Shown here: positions 1-7,716 of the stretch, piece after piece | How the letters are laid out: each line of letters opens with the position of its first letter | How positions within the stretch are numbered: position 1 is the stretch's first letter | Assembly: GCF_015670405.1 (NCBI RefSeq) | Contig: NZ_JADPBQ010000008.1 | Location: 85,211 to 149,210 of the forward strand | DNA: 64,000 bases | Reading direction: 5' to 3' | Origin: Clostridium sp. 1001271B_151109_B4 | GTDB taxonomy: Bacteria; Bacillota; Clostridia; Clostridiales; Clostridiaceae | Position numbers and translations under genes: made by a program | The notes under the pieces: generated by a model | The model's database searches: none | Told to the model about the DNA's origin: nothing | Seen by the model: only the letters and a program-made list of their open reading frames with translations

Positions 1-1064
1 AATATATAGGAGCTGGAATGATGCTTTGTGGAGGTATAATAGGTGCTTTAAAACTTATACCTACAATAGTTGTATCTATAAAGGAAACATTAAAGGCTAG
101 ATCAAGTAATGAAGGCAGTGGAGAAAAGAACTCTGGGGAAATGATAATACTTTTAGTTGGTATTGTAATTGCATTTGTAGCAGGATTTTTTATTTCTAAT
201 AGTATTTTAATGGCCGTAGTTGCAGCTATTGTTTCATTAATATTATCTTTGTTATTTGTAATAGTTGCAGGGCGTTTAACAGGAACAATAGGTACATCAA
301 ATCTTCCTGTATCAGGAATGACAATAGCTTCATTAGTAATATTAACATTAGTATTTGTTATAATGGGATGGACAGGGCAAGCTGATAATAAATCATTATT
401 ACTATTTGCTGCATTTATGGTTGTTGCGATATCAGTAGCTGGTGGTTATAGTCAATCTCAAAAAGTCACATATGTAATTGGCGGAAGTAAAAAGGAAATG
501 CAAAATTGCTTTGCAATAGCTAGTGTAATTGGAGTTATTGTTACTACAGGAACAATAATGCTATTATCTAGTCAATTAGCCATCACAGGTGCAGATGCAC
601 CATTTGCATTACCACAAGCAAATTTAATGGCTACATTAACTTCAGGAATAATGTTAGGAAATTTACCTTGGCCTATGATTATAGTTGGTGTTGTTATGGC
701 ATTAGTTTTATTTTTATTAGACTTGCCAATAATGACTATAGCAATAGGTTTTTATTTACCAATATCAACAACAACAATAATTTTAGTTGGAGCATTAATA
801 CGTGTATTTGTTGAAAAAATGAGCAAAAGTGATGAGGAAAAAGAGGTTAAAGTTTCAAATGGAATAAGTTTATCTTCAGGACTTGTTGCTGGTGGTTCTA
901 TTATTGGATTAGTAGGAATTATATTACAAGTAACAGGTATTATAAAACCTAGAACACCGGTAGGATTCGTAGCTAGTAATATGATGGGAATAATATTGTT
1001 AATTATTCTAGTTATAGCAACTACAATTCCAATTATGATGTCAAAGGTGAAGAAAAATGAATGA
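1..1064 (+). CDS. OPT-family oligopeptide transporter, C-terminal part (cut by window edge)
   Basis: The reading frame is open to base 3, so the gene begins outside the window and only about 354 C-terminal residues are visible. They form repeated hydrophobic segments (roughly eight membrane spans) typical of the oligopeptide transporter (OPT) family, including the stretches GGYSQSQKVTYVIGG and the LDLPIMTIAIGFYLP segment near the C-terminal pore region. OPT proteins import peptides or metal-chelate conjugates using the proton gradient. The stop codon overlaps the start of the following PqqD-like gene by 8 bases, so the two are translationally coupled. Family assignment is from sequence pattern; the substrate cannot be told. 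Confidence 0.8.
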   Translation, partial: YIGAGMMLCGGIIGALKLIPTIVVSIKETLKARSSNEGSGEKNSGEMIILLVGIVIAFVAGFFISNSILMAVVAAIVSLILSLLFVIVAGRLTGTIGTSNLPVSGMTIASLVILTLVFVIMGWTGQADNKSLLLFAAFMVVAISVAGGYSQSQKVTYVIGGSKKEMQNCFAIASVIGVIVTTGTIMLLSSQLAITGADAPFALPQANLMATLTSGIMLGNLPWPMIIVGVVMALVLFLLDLPIMTIAIGFYLPISTTTIILVGALIRVFVEKMSKSDEEKEVKVSNGISLSSGLVAGGSIIGLVGIILQVTGIIKPRTPVGFVASNMMGIILLIILVIATTIPIMMSKVKKNE

Positions 1065-1395
1065 TAATGAAGAAGTTTTAAATTTAAAATTTAGAGTTTG
1101 CGATAATGTAGAATATAAAATTGATGATAATGGAATAGTCACAATTTTTGAAAAGCAAGATCATAAGATTCAAAGATTTTTTAGAAAATTAAAGTTTAGG
1201 ATTCCTTTATATAAAGAAATAGCCTTTGATGAAATTAGCAGTGCAGTATTTCTTGATATTGATGGAAATAAAACTGTAAAAGAAATAGGAGAAAACTTAG
1301 TGAAAAGATTCGGTGATGAAGTAGAACCGCTTTATGAAAGATTACTTGTTTTTATTAATCATATTTATGTAAATTGCAAATATATTGAAAAATAA
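1057..1395 (+). CDS. PqqD-like small protein coupled to OPT transporter
   Basis: This 112-residue protein has an N-terminal strand-rich half and a C-terminal helical half with the pattern AVFLDIDGNKTVKEIGENL, followed by a helix ending in a hydrophobic segment. That is the winged-helix layout of PqqD/RiPP recognition proteins. The ATG lies 8 bases inside the upstream OPT gene, with AAAGGTGA upstream as ribosome binding site. PqqD domains normally present a leader peptide to a radical SAM or other modifying enzyme, but no such enzyme lies in view. The role next to a transporter is unknown. The assignment is a fold-level match and less certain than the ORF itself. Confidence 0.65.
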   Translation: MNDNEEVLNLKFRVCDNVEYKIDDNGIVTIFEKQDHKIQRFFRKLKFRIPLYKEIAFDEISSAVFLDIDGNKTVKEIGENLVKRFGDEVEPLYERLLVFINHIYVNCKYIEK

Positions 1396-1425
1396 AATAC
1401 TACTCTGAAGGTAAAAAATATTCCA

Positions 1426-1458
1426 GTGGCAATGTTATTAAAAACTTGCCACTTTTTT
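1426..1458 (+). terminator. Rho-independent terminator after the OPT/PqqD pair
   Basis: GTGGCAA and TTGCCAC form a 7-bp stem around a 13-base loop, followed by six T. It closes the transcription unit before the MATE promoter. Confidence 0.8.
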
Positions 1459-1500
1459 GATGAAAATATACGATGATTATTGAGTTTATAGTAAAAACTA

Positions 1501-1531
1501 TTGACTTAGAGTAAGGCACAAGTTGTATACT
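1501..1531 (+). promoter_or_regulatory. Promoter with 19-bp spacer, MerR-type
   Basis: TTGACT (1501-1506) and TATACT (1526-1531) are separated by 19 bp instead of 17. The partial dyad CTTAGAGTAAG sits at 1504-1514. Over-long spacers of 19 bp are the hallmark of promoters twisted into activity by MerR-family activators, which commonly control multidrug exporters. No merR gene lies next to it in the window. The geometry is directly visible; regulation by a MerR protein is inferred. Confidence 0.55.
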
Positions 1532-1566
1532 TATATATGGGAAAAAATACTAGAGGGGTATATGAA

Positions 1567-2931
1567 ATGTTAAATACAAATGTAGATTTATTAAAAGGAA
1601 AAATTCTTAAATCATTAATAATTTTTGCAATACCATTACTTATATCAAACTTGTTTCAACAATTATATAATACTGTAGATATAATGATTGTAGGGAATTT
1701 CTTAGGAGATACATCATTGGCTGCGATAGGGGCAAGCTCTGCAGTATATGAATTGCTAATTGGTTTCGCATTAGGAATAGGTAATGGACTTAGCATGGTA
1801 GCAGCAAGAAGCTATGGAGCAAATGACACTAAGTTATTAAGAAAATCAGTGGCAGGATCAATTGTTATAGGAATTTTTATTACTGTAATAATTATGGTTA
1901 TTTCTCAATTATTTTTAATGCCATTATTAAGATTATTAAATACACCTGCAAATATAATAGATGAATCATATTCTTATATTTCAACAATTACATCATTTGT
2001 AGGAGTTATGTTTGCATATAATTTATGCGCTGGTTTATTAAGAGCTATAGGAAATAGCTTTATGCCATTAGTCTTTCTTGTAATATCATCTTTATTAAAT
2101 ATAGGATTAGATATATTATTTATTACACAATTTAATATGGGAATTAAGGGAGCAGCTGTTGCAACAATTATATCTCAAGGTGCTTCTGTTATATTATGTA
2201 TTGCATATATATGTTCAAAAAGCAAAATACTTATTCCAAAGAAAAAACATTTTGCTGTTGGAAAAGAGCTATATAGAGAATTAATAGGACAAGGCCTTTC
2301 TATGGGGCTTATGATGGCAATTGTATCTACAGGAACTGTTATATTACAAAGTGCTATAAATGGGCTTGGATATTTAACTATTGCTGGGCATACTGCGGCT
2401 AGAAAGCTTAATAGTTTTTGCACTATGCCAATAGTAGCAGTAGCATATTCAGTTTCTACTTTTGTTTCTCAAAATAAAGGGGCAGATCAAGGTGAGAGAA
2501 TTAGAAAGTCAGTATATTATGCTAATTTAATAGCTATTGCTTGGGGAATAATAATAACAGGTGTTTTATTTTTTGTAGCACCTACATTAGTTAAGGTATT
2601 ATCTGGTTCAAGTGAGGATATAGTTATAAGTAATGGAGCAAGGTATTTAAGATTAAATGCACCATTTTATGGGGTATTAGGAGTATTATTAAACTTAAGA
2701 TATTCATTACAAGGATTAGGTAAGAAAGTTGTTCCATTAGTATCTAGTATTATTGAATTCTTTGGAAAGATTATATTTGTTATATTAGTTATTCCGCAAA
2801 TGGGGTATTTAGGTGTTATACTTTGTGAGCCGATTATTTGGTGCTTTATGACTGCACAACTTATATATGCATTTTATAGTAATACTTATATTAAAAAGTT
2901 TAAAGTAAATAAAGAAATTAATATTGCATAA
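1567..2931 (+). CDS. MATE family multidrug/cation exporter
   Basis: A 454-residue membrane protein with twelve predicted spans. It has the MATE N-terminal pattern (IPLLISNLFQQLYNTVDIMI, then VGNFLG) and the duplicated half-transporter layout of the NorM/DinF type. It should export cationic drugs or metabolites against Na+ or H+. An ATG at 1537 is in frame, but no ribosome binding site precedes it and it overlaps the promoter -10 region. AGAGGGG at 1551-1557 is correctly placed for the ATG at 1567, which I therefore use. It is a single-gene unit between two terminators. Its promoter has a MerR-type spacer, so expression may be drug-induced. Confidence 0.9.
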   Translation: MLNTNVDLLKGKILKSLIIFAIPLLISNLFQQLYNTVDIMIVGNFLGDTSLAAIGASSAVYELLIGFALGIGNGLSMVAARSYGANDTKLLRKSVAGSIVIGIFITVIIMVISQLFLMPLLRLLNTPANIIDESYSYISTITSFVGVMFAYNLCAGLLRAIGNSFMPLVFLVISSLLNIGLDILFITQFNMGIKGAAVATIISQGASVILCIAYICSKSKILIPKKKHFAVGKELYRELIGQGLSMGLMMAIVSTGTVILQSAINGLGYLTIAGHTAARKLNSFCTMPIVAVAYSVSTFVSQNKGADQGERIRKSVYYANLIAIAWGIIITGVLFFVAPTLVKVLSGSSEDIVISNGARYLRLNAPFYGVLGVLLNLRYSLQGLGKKVVPLVSSIIEFFGKIIFVILVIPQMGYLGVILCEPIIWCFMTAQLIYAFYSNTYIKKFKVNKEINIA

Positions 2932-2957
2932 GAGGTATTTGGTATTAGTGAAGTGTT

Positions 2958-2986
2958 TAAAGGAGTGTTTTTTGGCACTCCTTTTA
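2958..2986 (+). terminator. Terminator after MATE gene
   Basis: AAAGGAGTG pairs with CACTCCTTT, followed by T-rich sequence. It ends the monocistronic MATE unit. Confidence 0.8.
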
Positions 2987-3048
2987 ATTTGACATTAGTA
3001 ATATTACATATTATTAAGATAAATAAGTATCTAGGTAGAAGAAAATAA

Positions 3049-3702
3049 TTACTTTATTCTATTAACAGTCTTTATAAGTTGTTCAAGCTTTTCAGTAGAA
3101 GTGATTCTTTCATTACATTCTAAACTATTTAAACATACATAAAAACCTAGGGATTTATAGTCATCTTGGCTTTGGGGTTTACAAATTGGAGAAACAAATG
3201 CAACTTCACTCTCAGAGCCTATATGGTTACAAAGAGTGCAGATATTAGTACTATTTCTCTTTGAAGAAGTAAGTCTACAAGCCATTCCTAATAGCTTACC
3301 ATCCATATTATAAGTTATAAGAAGTTTTCTAGTCGATTCATCAATCCAACCTAAATATACTAGTTTTGAGTCTTGTATACTTAAATCAGGAAGTTTAAGC
3401 TTCTTTTCCTTTTTAAATACTTTATTAATTTCAGAACCTGTAATAGTAGGCATTCCATATACATATTGATTTAAATCCTTTAAGTAAATAGGTATATCCA
3501 AAGGATCAGTTATTTCACTTATATTAAGGATTTCTTTTTGTTCTTCTGATAAATTACTAAAAAATGATAAAATTTTATCTTGAGTACAAATTTTAGTAGT
3601 TTCAACGATATTAGGATCAATACAGTTTCTAAAAGCATTATTTAAATCAAATAAGCAGTTTTTTATATAATTATATTCTTGTTTTTTTATAAAAGTATCC
3701 AT
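3049..3702 (-). CDS. Elongation factor G-binding protein (FusB/FBP family)
   Basis: 217 residues. The helical N-terminal half resembles the FBP (EF-G-binding) domain. The C-terminal half carries the zinc-finger cysteines and histidine of FusB-type proteins, ICTLCNHIG and then CLNSLECNERI, forming a treble-clef metal site. FusB-family proteins bind EF-G on the ribosome and release stalled or fusidic-acid-trapped complexes. Chromosomal versions occur widely in Firmicutes. An ATG five codons further upstream exists, but GAGGTG with a 7-base spacing places initiation at the MDTFIKK methionine used here. Whether this copy gives fusidic acid resistance cannot be told. Confidence 0.8.
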   Translation of the reverse strand: MDTFIKKQEYNYIKNCLFDLNNAFRNCIDPNIVETTKICTQDKILSFFSNLSEEQKEILNISEITDPLDIPIYLKDLNQYVYGMPTITGSEINKVFKKEKKLKLPDLSIQDSKLVYLGWIDESTRKLLITYNMDGKLLGMACRLTSSKRNSTNICTLCNHIGSESEVAFVSPICKPQSQDDYKSLGFYVCLNSLECNERITSTEKLEQLIKTVNRIK

Positions 3703-3782
3703 AAAAATACACCTCATTTTTAGAAAATCAAATTTATATTATGTAGTATTAACTATAATTTTATTATTAACTAACAAATAAA

Positions 3783-3827
3783 AAGATGATTATTTGTACA
3801 TATAATGAAGGTAAAATAATCATCTTA
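3783..3827 (-). terminator. Terminator of the CD3324-like gene
   Basis: AAGATGATTATT and AATAATCATCTT form a perfect 12-bp stem. Read on the minus strand it is followed by a T-rich run, about 95 bases past the stop of the gene at 3921-4199. Confidence 0.7.
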
Positions 3828-3920
3828 ATTTCAATTACTAAAACATTTATTGAAATATAACAATGAAAGAATAGCATACTTTAAAACAAGTATTCAATCT
3901 AATAAATGATTCTGTATTAA

Positions 3921-4199
3921 TTATGAGCATAATTGTTTTTGTTTATTTATAATTCTTCTAATACTTTTTTCTGACAAAAAATATTCTTTAGTTAACTCAT
4001 CTATGGTATTGCCTTTAAGATATTTTTTATATATTTCCTTATTTCTTATCTCAAGACTATCTTTTATACCACTTTTTTCTCCCCAGGCTTTATGATTTTC
4101 GCACTTTCTTGGAATATAAATATATTCTCCATCTATATACTCTTGGATAACCTCAAGAATTTCTACGGGTAACACATCTGTTGCTTTAATATATTTCAT
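3921..4199 (-). CDS. CD3324-type small HTH protein
   Basis: 92 residues, well placed behind AAGGAG. The first half contains the conserved EYIDGEYIYIPRK segment and a KAWGEKSG motif. The C-terminal half reads as a helix-turn-helix (NTIDELTKEYFLSEKSIRRI). This matches the small clostridial CD3324 family, distantly related to Mor-type phage activators. It probably binds DNA, but no target is evident. It has its own terminator and is monocistronic. Function within the family is not established. Confidence 0.75.
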   Translation of the reverse strand: MKYIKATDVLPVEILEVIQEYIDGEYIYIPRKCENHKAWGEKSGIKDSLEIRNKEIYKKYLKGNTIDELTKEYFLSEKSIRRIINKQKQLCS

Positions 4200-4236
4200 T
4201 TCCTTACTCCTTAATTTTAAATAATTAAAATATAAA

Positions 4237-4365
4237 GCAAAGAATACTAAAGGCTATGTGTTACAGAACCTAAAATAATGTCTCAGCTATTTTAATAACT
4301 GCTTAGGCTCCAAACAAAGCATAGCTGACCTTTGTGTAGTCTTTGCAAGGAGCAAGCAGGTTTAA
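4237..4365. other. GC-richer structured intergenic element with two competing hairpins
   Basis: Fold A pairs GCAAAGAATAC...CTATG (from 4237) with CATAG...GTCTTTGC (to about 4347). Fold B pairs CTGCTTAGGCTCC (from 4299) with GGAGCAAGCAG (to about 4359). The arms interleave, so both cannot form together. The region is clearly less AT-rich than its surroundings and lies between the HTH gene on minus and the antiporter on plus. I do not recognise a known riboswitch consensus. The minus strand also carries a small ORF through the same bases. Confidence 0.45.
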
Positions 4366-4393
4366 AAATGAATGTATCATAATATACTTTCAT
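4292..4393 (-). CDS. Candidate 33-residue small protein within the structured element
   Basis: On the minus strand GGAGGTG, a near-perfect Shine-Dalgarno sequence, lies 6 bases before an ATG that opens 33 codons and ends in TAA. The product starts MKVYYDTFIFKPACS and ends in CFVWSLSSY. It has two cysteines, a basic centre (LQRLHKGQ) and an aromatic tail. Codon use in the middle is unlike neighbouring genes because the DNA is GC-richer. I do not recognise a characterised family. It may be a real microprotein, or the ribosome binding site may serve a leader peptide within a regulatory RNA. Confidence 0.4.
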   Translation of the reverse strand: MKVYYDTFIFKPACSLQRLHKGQLCFVWSLSSY

Positions 4394-4547
4394 TAAAAAC
4401 ACCTCCTATAATGTCTAAATTATATCATATTCATAAGTTAAAATATTTTTAAGAAGTAAAAATTTAATATTTTTAGATTCAAGTAAAGAAGTATATGAAT
4501 AGTATAAAAAGAGAGTATTATATAAAATTTTATAAAGGGGGTAATAT

Positions 4548-6191
4548 ATGATAAATGTAATGATTATTTGTGGGTTAGTATTACTAATAAGTATAACTTC
4601 TACCAAAATATTATATAAGTTCGGGGTACCGATTCTTTTAATATTTATAATGTTAGGAATGATATTTGGATCAGATGGAATTGTAGGAATATATTTCAAT
4701 GACTATCAATTAACTAATAAAATAGCTACTGTAGCGTTGATATTTATTATGTTTTTTGGAGGGTTTGGGACTAATTGGAGTATGGCTAAACCTGTTGCAA
4801 TACCATCAATTCTTTTATCAACGTTAGGAGTTATTTTTACAGCTGGATTAACGGGGATATTTTGCTTTTTAGTATTTAAAACAACATTATTAGAGGGATT
4901 ACTTATAGGTTCAATAGTTGGATCTACGGATGCAGCATCAGTATTTGCTATTTTAAGATCTCAAAGATTAAATCTTAAGGGATCAATTGCATCTATGTTG
5001 GAGTTAGAAAGTGGTAGTAATGATCCTTGTGCATATATGCTTACAACAATTATATTAGGGATAATGTCTAATAGTAATAATGGAAATATATTTGTTATGG
5101 TATTAAGTCAAGTTTTACTTGGTGGAATAGTAGCAGTGGTGTTAGCTAAATTTTCTATTTATCTATTGAGGCATTTTAAGTTTGAAATAGAAGGGTTCTA
5201 TCCTATTTTTATGACTGCTGTAGCAGTACTAGCTTATTCACTAAGCGAGTACTTGGGGGGGAATGGATACTTATGTGTTTATATTACTGGAATAATCATA
5301 GGAAATGCTAAGATACCACATAAAAAAAGTACATTCCAGTTTTTAGATGGAATCTCGTGGCTTATGCAAATTATGTTATTCTTCTTGCTGGGATTATTAG
5401 CATTTCCATCTAAGATACCATTAGTAATTGGAAAAGGAATATTAATATCAATATTTATGATTTTAGTAGCAAGACCAGTAGCTATATTTAGCATATTATA
5501 TTGGTTTAAGATACCAATAAAACAACAGATATTTATAGCTTGGGTAGGGATAAGAGGAGCAGCATCTATAGTTTTTGCAATATTTGCCGAGACATATGGA
5601 GTGTCAATAAATAATGATATTTTTCATATAATATTTTTTATAGCTCTATTTTCTGTGATTGTTCAAGGAACAATTACTCCTAAATTAGCTAAAAAATTAG
5701 ATTTAATAGATAATGAGGAGTCAGTATTTAAGACTTTTAATGATTATAAAGAAGATAAAAGTACAAGTCTAGTTGAATTTACAATTGATGAGCATAATAT
5801 TATTGCAAATAAAGCTATAATGGATGCTAATATACCAGAAGATATTCTTGTGGTTATGATAAAAAGGAATGGGGATGTATTTGTACCAAATGGTTCTACA
5901 AAAATTTTACCAGGAGATATATTAGTTTTATCAGGAAATAAGCTTAAACATTTTAATGAATATCGCGAAGAAAAGAGTACAACACTAACGGAGTTTTCAG
6001 TTGAAGAAAAGAGTAGTTTAATAAATAAATCTATAAAAGATGCCAATATTCCAGATGATGTTCTTATAGTTATGATAAAAAGAAAGGGAGAAGTATTGGT
6101 TCCTAATGGGAACACGATAATTCTACCAGATGATATATTAGTTGTGACATCAAATAATATGAAGGAAGTAGAAGAATTATTAAGTGTATAG
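4548..6191 (+). CDS. Cation/proton antiporter with two C-terminal RCK_C (TrkA-C) domains
   Basis: 547 residues behind a strong GGGGG ribosome binding site. Residues 1-385 form the 12-13-span Na+/H+ exchanger fold. The segment GSTDAASVFAILRS, then LELESGSNDP, is typical of CPA1-type K+/Na+:H+ antiporters (NhaP2/CvrA-like). Residues about 400-470 and 478-547 are two RCK_C domains, near copies of each other (ANIPEDILVVMIKRNG and ANIPDDVLIVMIKRKG). RCK_C domains gate transporters and in Firmicutes often bind cyclic di-AMP, so this is probably a regulated potassium/proton antiporter. The ion specificity is inferred. Confidence 0.85.
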   Translation: MINVMIICGLVLLISITSTKILYKFGVPILLIFIMLGMIFGSDGIVGIYFNDYQLTNKIATVALIFIMFFGGFGTNWSMAKPVAIPSILLSTLGVIFTAGLTGIFCFLVFKTTLLEGLLIGSIVGSTDAASVFAILRSQRLNLKGSIASMLELESGSNDPCAYMLTTIILGIMSNSNNGNIFVMVLSQVLLGGIVAVVLAKFSIYLLRHFKFEIEGFYPIFMTAVAVLAYSLSEYLGGNGYLCVYITGIIIGNAKIPHKKSTFQFLDGISWLMQIMLFFLLGLLAFPSKIPLVIGKGILISIFMILVARPVAIFSILYWFKIPIKQQIFIAWVGIRGAASIVFAIFAETYGVSINNDIFHIIFFIALFSVIVQGTITPKLAKKLDLIDNEESVFKTFNDYKEDKSTSLVEFTIDEHNIIANKAIMDANIPEDILVVMIKRNGDVFVPNGSTKILPGDILVLSGNKLKHFNEYREEKSTTLTEFSVEEKSSLINKSIKDANIPDDVLIVMIKRKGEVLVPNGNTIILPDDILVVTSNNMKEVEELLSV

Positions 6192-6198
6192 GTTATAA

Positions 6199-6240
6199 AA
6201 AAATTCACCGTAATATTTTTTGATTTATGGTGAATTTTTA
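6199..6240 (+). terminator. Terminator after antiporter
   Basis: AAAAATTCACCGTAA pairs with TTTATGGTGAATTTTT and runs into T residues. It overlaps the position where the 5' part of the following broken gene should be. Confidence 0.8.
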
Positions 6241-6686
6241 TTGGAATAAATATCAATGAAGTGTGTCATGGAGATAAAATAGATACAATAGGAATGAATA
6301 TAGAATTTTTTGATATTGAATCTACTAAAGATAAACAATTTGGATTTAAAGCAATTCTTCCAAATGAAAAAAAATTAGTTTGTCTTGGTGATGAGCCTTA
6401 TAAGGAAATTTCTAAGAGGTATGTTGAAAATTGTGATTGGTTGCTTTCGGAAGCTTTTTGTTTATATGAAGATAGAGAAATATTTAAGCCTTATGAGAAA
6501 AATCATAGTACACCTATTGAAGCTGGAAAACTTGCAAAAGAACTTAATGTAGAAAATTTAATTTTATATCATACAGAAGATAAGAGGCTTCCAGAGCGAA
6601 AAAAACTTTATAGTGAAGAAGCAAAAACAGTTTATGATGGACAAGTATTTGTTCCATATGATTTAGAAAGAATAGAACTTAAGTAA
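6234..6686 (+). pseudogene. MBL-fold metallo-hydrolase, 5'-truncated remnant
   Basis: About 150 residues in frame after a TGA at 6231. They match the C-terminal half of RNase Z-like metallo-beta-lactamase-fold hydrolases. The segment KKLVCLGDEPY carries the metal Asp, CDWLLSEAFCL and HSTPIEAGKLAKE follow with the conserved His, and ILYHTED gives the last metal His. The N-terminal half with the HxHxDH motif is absent, and the antiporter terminator sits directly upstream. No convincing ribosome binding site precedes the GTG at 6261. The gene has lost its 5' half and should be inactive as a hydrolase. Confidence 0.75.
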
Positions 6687-6691
6687 TAAAT

Positions 6692-6727
6692 AAAAATGAT
6701 GTTCAATATTTTGAACATCATTTTTAT
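6692..6727. terminator. Bidirectional terminator
   Basis: AAAATGATGTTCAA pairs with TTGAACATCATTTT and is flanked by A- and T-runs on the two sides. It can serve the MBL remnant on plus and the heme oxygenase gene on minus. Confidence 0.8.
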
Positions 6728-6760
6728 TTTAAATCATAATAACTATAAGTTAGAAAGAAC

Positions 6761-7387
6761 TTATTTTAATTTAGTATCTAATTCATTTGAAATTGCAAGG
6801 TTGTAAATATATGCATTGTTTACTTCGTTTATAAATTCTACTTTCATTTCATCAGATAAATTAATATCAGCTAACATATTATGATACTTCATAACATATC
6901 CTCTTAAATCATTTATTTCAGGGAATTGATAATAGTTTAATCCATCATTAGATATTTTATAGTTTGTACTTAACAATGAAAGGAATGTTCTTCCTCCAAA
7001 TAAATCAGCTAAGAATCTAGTATAAGCATATGCAACAACTAATTCTGGTTTAGTTTCTGATAACTCTTCAATTTTTGCAACACAAGCTTCAGTAGAAGCT
7101 AATAATTTCACAGAATTTAATTTATCTCCTAATAAGAAGTTTAAATCTTTTTTCATAAGTTCAGAACGATATAATTCTTTTGTCACAAAAGGCTTTACAA
7201 CAGCGTTATTTTCATTTTTATCTAATGCACTTTCAATAGCTTTATACATTTTTTCTAAATTGTAAATATATTCAGCATATCCATCTACTGAAGCTGTTCC
7301 ATCTACTAGCTTTTTGATATATCCTGTATTTTCAGCAGCACTATGTAATAAAGATGTCTTTTCTCTTATATCCATCATAAATTTCAT
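6761..7387 (-). CDS. Heme oxygenase (biliverdin-producing type)
   Basis: 208 residues in the heme oxygenase fold. The proximal heme ligand is His15 in EKTSLLHSAAENTGYIKKL. The distal helix pattern AYAYTRFLADLFGGRTF matches the conserved YTRYLGDLSGG motif. The enzyme cleaves heme to a linear tetrapyrrole, Fe2+ and CO. Related HemO/HemT proteins are known in C. perfringens and C. tetani. GAGGTG lies 7 bases before the MKFMMDI methionine, so I reject the longer ATG 12 codons upstream. A Fur-box candidate is 51 bases upstream, and the NEAT/Isd-type heme uptake locus in this window provides a logical substrate supply. Confidence 0.9.
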   Translation of the reverse strand: MKFMMDIREKTSLLHSAAENTGYIKKLVDGTASVDGYAEYIYNLEKMYKAIESALDKNENNAVVKPFVTKELYRSELMKKDLNFLLGDKLNSVKLLASTEACVAKIEELSETKPELVVAYAYTRFLADLFGGRTFLSLLSTNYKISNDGLNYYQFPEINDLRGYVMKYHNMLADINLSDEMKVEFINEVNNAYIYNLAISNELDTKLK

Positions 7388-7437
7388 TTTTATCACCTCA
7401 TATTTATATAAATTATTTAACAATAATATATATCAAA

Positions 7438-7452
7438 GGAAAATAATTATCA
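7438..7452 (-). promoter_or_regulatory. Fur-box candidate upstream of heme oxygenase
   Basis: GGAAAATAATTATCA agrees with the Fur 7-1-7 core TGATAATNATTATCA at 12 of 14 fixed positions. It lies 51 bases before the heme oxygenase start codon, where it could cover the promoter. Iron control is inferred from this match and the gene's function. Confidence 0.6.
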
Positions 7453-7562
7453 AGTAACGCAATGCTAAGAAAAGTTTTAATTCTTAGTAAAATGGTATGA
7501 ATTACTTTGGTTTTCTTAATATTTCATAATATTTCATTATGAATACAATAAGTGAAAGTAAA

Positions 7563-7588
7563 AAAAGCCAGAAGGGAGTCTGGCTTTT
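7563..7588. terminator. Orphan bidirectional terminator
   Basis: AAAAGCCAGA pairs with TCTGGCTTTT around a 6-base loop, with A-run and T-run flanks. No annotated gene ends here on either strand. On minus it could end the short unit starting near 7755. Confidence 0.65.
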
Positions 7589-7716
7589 AATATGTTTTTG
7601 TTAGTTTAAAAATTGTGAAATTATATAATTTCTTTTATAAGTTTAATTTAATAGTAATAACTTTTAATTTAATATTTGTAACTTTTTATAAATTTCTTGT
7701 TAATTTGTATACTTTA

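Noticed and set aside
4237..4365. Identity of the structured element as 6S RNA, M-box or ydaO riboswitch
   Set aside because: The pairing and a few words (GTCAGCTA, TTAGGCTCC) recall parts of these RNAs, but the diagnostic conserved cores are absent.
5744..6256. 170-codon minus-strand frame over the antiporter C-terminus
   Set aside because: It is the complement of the duplicated RCK_C coding sequence. The codon pattern and lack of a ribosome binding site show a shadow.
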